From Actinomycetota bacterium (GTDB taxonomy: Bacteria; Actinomycetota; Humimicrobiia; Humimicrobiales; Humimicrobiaceae): DNA of 7,109 nt. The notes under the pieces were generated by a model. It saw only the letters and a list, made by a program, of their open reading frames with translations, searched no databases and was not told where the DNA came from. The DNA is taken from positions 1-7,109 of the forward strand of contig JAQVEM010000069.1 of the NCBI GenBank assembly GCA_028697935.1, in the 5' to 3' direction. The position numbers were made by a program, and so were the translations under genes. Shown in pieces: positions 4,948-7,109 of the stretch (within the stretch, counting starts at the first letter, position 1; the number at the start of each line of letters is the position of its first letter).

Positions 4948-6735
4948 TTATTTGACCATTATAAAATCAGAAAGATGTGGCATAAGACCGGTTGGATCAG
5001 ACTTTGCTACCAGACCTGCATAAGCTATATTAACAATGTCATCTGTATTAATAGCGAAAGCAAGCGCTTTTCTGAAAGCAGGATCATCCATTGGTTTTAT
5101 GGTTGTATTCAGGAATAGAATGGCTGTATTAGCCGACACCATGTATGGAGCTTCCGGGTAATAAGTCTTTACATATCCTTTATCTACCAGTTCTGCTATA
5201 CCCGGCAGGAAGTTATTAGAAAGATCAACTTCACCCTTAAGAAGTGAACCAAGTGCTACGTTGTTGCTTGAGAAAAGAATGTCAACTATATATTTAGGAG
5301 CAACTTCCAGCCCGAGAGCTTCTTTTGCCCACCAGTTTTCATTCCTCTTCCATATATTTCTATCCGGACCGGTTCCTTCGTACATATAAGCACCTGAGCC
5401 TACCGGGTTTTCGTTTCTTCCTGCGGTTATTTCTTCTTCTGTTCTATTTTTCCATATGTGTTCGGGAACTATGAATATGTTATACAGGTTATTTTCCCAT
5501 TCCTGATAGAGTGGGTCAGTGAATTTAAATTCCAGTGTGTAATCATCAACCAGCGTAATTTCGTTCAGGTAGTTCCACATAGGAGAGAACCAGATTGCTG
5601 AATATTGCTTACCCAATTCATAGGTAAACTTAACATCATTTGCGTCCAGTGTCTGTCCATCTGTCCATTTAATACCCTCTCTTATTTTCATTACATAAGT
5701 GCTATCATCAGTCCATTCACCACTCTCTGCAAGGAATGGAGTAAGTTCGTTGGTTAGAGGATCATACATAAACGGCGATTCGTACAGAAGTCCGCATGTC
5801 CCTGTAGTGTTAGCTTTACTCCATGTTATAAACGGGTTCCAGTCATTTGCAGGACCCCATGCTGCTCCACTTATATATAGAGTTTCGTTTCTCGGGTAAG
5901 TACCTGTGCCTGGCTCAACTCCTTCTACAGGTTCCAGTGTAGTGAGAGTTAAGAGACCACCCATCTGCCAGTATCCATTCCAGGTAACTGGAAGAGTGTC
6001 AGGTGTGTCTTCTTCTGCGGTAGGCCAGTTTGTCCACGCTGCTTCTGTATACTGTGCCCATGCACCATTGTACCAGAGCGGAATCATAGGCATTTCTGTT
6101 AAATGAATAGTCTGAATCTTTTCACAGATTGACTGAATGGCTTCTTTATCAGACATAGGAGTGGCTGCAAGCTGATCAACGAGGTCAAATATTTCCTGAT
6201 TTTCATATCTACCAAAGTTACCGCTGCCCATTGTCTCTTTAATTGGATGATTAAACATAAGGTTATACAATGTCCACGGCGTGTTGCTTAACATTGCCCA
6301 GTTGTTTAATGTTGAATGGAAGGTGCCATTCACCAGAGCATCGTTCCAGGCACTCTGGTCTGGAGTTTCATTGACAAGATTAATACCTACAGCCTGTGCA
6401 CTCTGGGCAATCACACTTATTGCTTCCATCCAGTCTGTCCACCCAAACGGACAGGTAACTGTGAGTTCAATTTTAGAACCGTCAGGAGATTCTACAAATC
6501 CATCACCATCTGTGTCAACATATCCGGCGTCCGCCAGGATTGCTTTTGCCATATCCGGGTCATAACTGAAAGTTAATGGAATTTCAAGTGCTGGTTTTTC
6601 TTCTTCAGCAGGTGCAGCTTCTTCAGCGGGTGGTTCTTCTTCAACAGGTGCAGCTTCTTCAGCTGATTTACAACCTGCAAGTAAGAGTACCACAACAAGC
6701 GATATTACTATTAGCCATAAAAATGTTTTTTTCAC
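4948..6735 (-). CDS. Substrate-binding lipoprotein of Opp/Dpp family (SBP_bac_5), circularly permuted
   Basis: This 595-residue surface lipoprotein presents ligand to the importer. The GTG start has AAAAGGAGGT five bases upstream. Residues 1-22 are a lipoprotein signal with lipobox LAGC (Cys22), then an acidic Ala/Pro/Glu linker (23-51). Residues 55-268 are what is normally the C-terminal part of SBP_bac_5: SYDPDMAKAILADAGY, a Ca-loop-like DTDGDGFVESPD (74-85), IAQSAQAVGINL, GNFGRYENQEIFDLVDQLA, EMPMIPLWYNG and GYWQMGGLLTLTTLEP. Residues 283-595 are what is normally the N-terminal part: RNETLYISGAAWGP, NDWNPFITW, LLYESPFMYDP, LTPFLAES, MKIREGIKWTDGQTLDANDV and, from Phe554, FRKALAFAINTDDI. 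The protein then stops shortly after GLVAKSDPTGLMPHLSDF. Every expected segment appears once, in swapped order. The RNETLYISGAAWGP type resembles Thermotoga-like oligosaccharide binders, so the ligand is probably a beta-linked oligosaccharide. Family is certain; ligand is inferred. Confidence 0.93.
   Translation of the reverse strand: MKKTFLWLIVISLVVVLLLAGCKSAEEAAPVEEEPPAEEAAPAEEEKPALEIPLTFSYDPDMAKAILADAGYVDTDGDGFVESPDGSKIELTVTCPFGWTDWMEAISVIAQSAQAVGINLVNETPDQSAWNDALVNGTFHSTLNNWAMLSNTPWTLYNLMFNHPIKETMGSGNFGRYENQEIFDLVDQLAATPMSDKEAIQSICEKIQTIHLTEMPMIPLWYNGAWAQYTEAAWTNWPTAEEDTPDTLPVTWNGYWQMGGLLTLTTLEPVEGVEPGTGTYPRNETLYISGAAWGPANDWNPFITWSKANTTGTCGLLYESPFMYDPLTNELTPFLAESGEWTDDSTYVMKIREGIKWTDGQTLDANDVKFTYELGKQYSAIWFSPMWNYLNEITLVDDYTLEFKFTDPLYQEWENNLYNIFIVPEHIWKNRTEEEITAGRNENPVGSGAYMYEGTGPDRNIWKRNENWWAKEALGLEVAPKYIVDILFSSNNVALGSLLKGEVDLSNNFLPGIAELVDKGYVKTYYPEAPYMVSANTAILFLNTTIKPMDDPAFRKALAFAINTDDIVNIAYAGLVAKSDPTGLMPHLSDFIMVK
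4951..5889 (-). other. Segment encoding the ordinarily N-terminal part of the SBP fold, here at the C-terminus
   Basis: Covers residues 283-595 of the binding protein. In ordinary family members, RNETLYISGAAWGP follows the signal peptide and linker, and FRKALAFAI lies roughly in the middle of the protein. Here FRKALAFAI begins 42 residues from the end. The stop codon falls in the surface loop that normally leads on to the YDPxxAKxxLxxAGY helix. Confidence 0.85.
5932..6573 (-). other. Segment encoding the ordinarily C-terminal part of the SBP fold, here at the N-terminus
   Basis: Covers residues 55-268. In ordinary family members YDPxxAKxxLxxAGY follows the FRKALAxAI helix region, and GYWQMGG..TL..L.P is the extreme C-terminus. 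Here the segment directly follows the lipoprotein linker. Residues 269-282 (PVEGVEPGTGTYPR) join the old C-terminus to the old N-terminus. Confidence 0.85.
6589..6660 (-). repeat. 36-bp tandem repeat encoding a 12-residue acidic linker unit
   Basis: Residues 26-49 of the binding protein are two tandem 12-residue units, EEAAPVEEEPPA and EEAAPAEEEKPA. In the DNA a 19-bp stretch (6609-6627) recurs exactly at 6645-6663, a period of 36 bp. The repeat forms the flexible tether between the lipidated Cys22 and the folded part. Confidence 0.85.
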
Positions 6736-6740
6736 TCTAA

Positions 6741-6750
6741 ACCTCCTTTT
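6741..6750 (-). promoter_or_regulatory. Strong ribosome binding site of the binding-protein gene
   Basis: AAAAGGAGGT on the minus strand ends five bases before the GTG at 6735-6733. It is a near-perfect complement to the 16S rRNA tail, and it confirms the GTG as start even though the gene has no nearby in-frame ATG. Confidence 0.85.
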
Positions 6751-6819
6751 AAGGTTTTAGTATTGAAGATCGATGGCTATGAGGAATTAATTGATTGTGT
6801 CACCCCCCTTCTAAAAAAT

Positions 6820-6830
6820 AACTCGTGTTT
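6820..6830. repeat. Operator-like element, copy 2 (AACTCGTGTTT)
   Basis: Exact 11-bp copy of the element at 6841-6851, 21 bp away (two helical turns). It is centred about 20-25 bases downstream of the predicted importer start site. The core AACnCGnGTT is nearly palindromic around a central CG, as in binding sites of many LacI-type sugar repressors; the regulator identity is inference. Confidence 0.6.
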
Positions 6831-6840
6831 ATTTTTTATA

Positions 6841-6851
6841 AACTCGTGTTT
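6841..6851. repeat. Operator-like element, copy 1 (AACTCGTGTTT)
   Basis: This copy lies just downstream of the minus-strand -10 box (6855-6860) and covers the predicted transcription start near 6848. A protein bound here would block RNA polymerase, so it is most likely a repressor site for the importer operon. With flanking A it reads AAACTCGTGTTT, symmetric at five of six positions. Confidence 0.6.
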
Positions 6852-6854
6852 TTA

Positions 6855-6883
6855 ATTTTACAACGGTATTTCTATGTGGTCAA
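6855..6883 (-). promoter_or_regulatory. Sigma-70-type promoter of the ABC importer operon
   Basis: On the minus strand, TTGACC (6883-6878) and TAAAAT (6860-6855) are separated by exactly 17 bases. This predicts a start near 6848 and a leader of about 110 bases before the binding-protein gene. It is the best -35/-10 pair in the leader, and the two repeated elements are positioned next to it. Confidence 0.75.
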
Positions 6884-6901
6884 GTAAAGGATTCAGCTTT
6901 A

Positions 6902-6930
6902 TTGATTAACTAAAATGATTAGGTTATAAT
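6902..6930 (+). promoter_or_regulatory. Sigma-70-type promoter of the divergent secreted-protein gene
   Basis: TTGATT (6902-6907) and a consensus TATAAT (6925-6930) are separated by 17 bases, predicting a start near 6937, about 75 bases before the coding region. A second TATAAT at 6940-6945 lacks a good -35 box at the right distance. Confidence 0.7.
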
Positions 6931-7012
6931 TTCAAAAAATATAATTTTTGCTATTTTTTATTAAAGAATACTTAAATATTAAAACATTATCAAATTAATG
7001 AAGGAATTTCTT

Positions 7013-7109
7013 ATGAAAATAAAAAAATTGGCGTCACTTTTTTTAATTTTTTCAATTTCTATTTATTTTTCAAGCTTATTTTTTACTCCTCAACTTATAG
7101 CACAGGATA
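7013..7109 (+). CDS. N-terminus of an exported protein of unknown function (3' end outside window)
   Basis: Thirty-two codons are visible. They encode MKIKKL, a hydrophobic stretch rich in Leu, Ile, Phe and Ser (SLFLIFSISIYFSSLFF), then TPQLIAQD. This is a typical Sec signal peptide with a plausible cleavage after LIA; no lipobox Cys is seen. AAGGA at 7001-7005 lies seven bases before the ATG at 7013, which favours it over an in-frame ATG at 6998 that has no ribosome binding site. The mature part is not in the window, so no function can be assigned. Its divergent promoter shares the control region with the importer, so it may belong to the same sugar-use locus, for example as a secreted glycanase or a second binding protein. 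Confidence 0.7.
   Translation, partial: MKIKKLASLFLIFSISIYFSSLFFTPQLIAQD

Larger units (their letters stand above)
6736..7012. other. Divergent control region between importer operon and secreted-protein gene
   Basis: This AT-rich non-coding region of 277 bases holds two back-to-back promoters whose -35 boxes are only 18 bases apart (6878-6883 and 6902-6907). It also carries a pair of repeated operator-like elements and an importer leader of roughly 110 bases. No tRNA, riboswitch-like structure or credible small gene was recognised in it. Confidence 0.7.

Noticed and set aside
4948..6735. Two separate or fused half-genes, or a pseudogene, instead of one permuted protein
   Set aside because: There is one start with a strong ribosome binding site, no internal stop or frameshift, each family segment is present once with conserved motifs, and total length suits a full binding protein. 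An assembly join cannot be excluded without reads.
6782..6808. Leader peptide of eight codons (GTG ACA CAA ... TAG) on the minus strand in the importer leader
   Set aside because: Its only ribosome-binding-like sequence is a G-run almost touching the GTG, and the peptide MTQSINSS shows no attenuation-type codon bias; no paired terminator structures were seen.
6998..7012. Upstream in-frame ATG at 6998 for the exported protein
   Set aside because: No ribosome binding site precedes it, while AAGGA is correctly spaced for the ATG at 7013.

Overview
The window is 7.1 kb of AT-rich bacterial DNA carrying a complete Opp/Dpp-type ABC importer operon on the minus strand. To its left is the 3' part of a glycoside hydrolase family 2 gene resembling beta-mannosidases (plus strand, convergent). 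To its right is the start of a divergently transcribed gene for an exported protein. Strong Shine-Dalgarno sequences, GTG starts, an acidic lipoprotein linker and Lys-rich proteins suggest a low-GC, probably anaerobic, sugar-fermenting bacterium, such as a Halanaerobiales/Firmicutes, Thermotogota or Atribacterota-like lineage. I cannot place it more precisely from this sequence.

Layout: 1-822 (+) beta-mannosidase-like C-terminal part; 823-1026 convergent spacer with a clear terminator for the minus-strand operon. The operon itself, in order of transcription, is: substrate-binding lipoprotein (6735-4948), an intergenic hairpin (about 4866-4909), DppB-type permease (4831-3845), DppC-type permease (3839-2925), DppD-type ATPase (2920-1967) and DppF-type ATPase (1965-1027). 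The last four genes are separated by only 1-5 bases. 6736-7012 is a divergent control region with one good sigma-70-type promoter on each strand and two copies of an 11-bp element 21 bp apart, sitting on the predicted start site of the importer operon. 7013-7109 (+) encodes a signal peptide and then runs off the window.

Function: the beta-mannosidase-like neighbour, and the resemblance of the binding protein to the Thermotoga-type oligosaccharide branch of the Opp/Dpp family, suggest uptake of manno- or other beta-linked oligosaccharides rather than peptides, followed by cytoplasmic hydrolysis.

The main finding is the binding protein. Its lipoprotein signal and acidic linker are followed directly by what is normally the C-terminal part of an SBP_bac_5 protein (residues about 55-268). 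The normal N-terminal part (about 283-595) comes after it, and the protein stops where the C-terminal part would usually begin. All parts are present, in one open frame, in swapped order: an apparent natural circular permutation of a cluster C substrate-binding protein, still in a complete operon with its own promoter and ribosome binding site.
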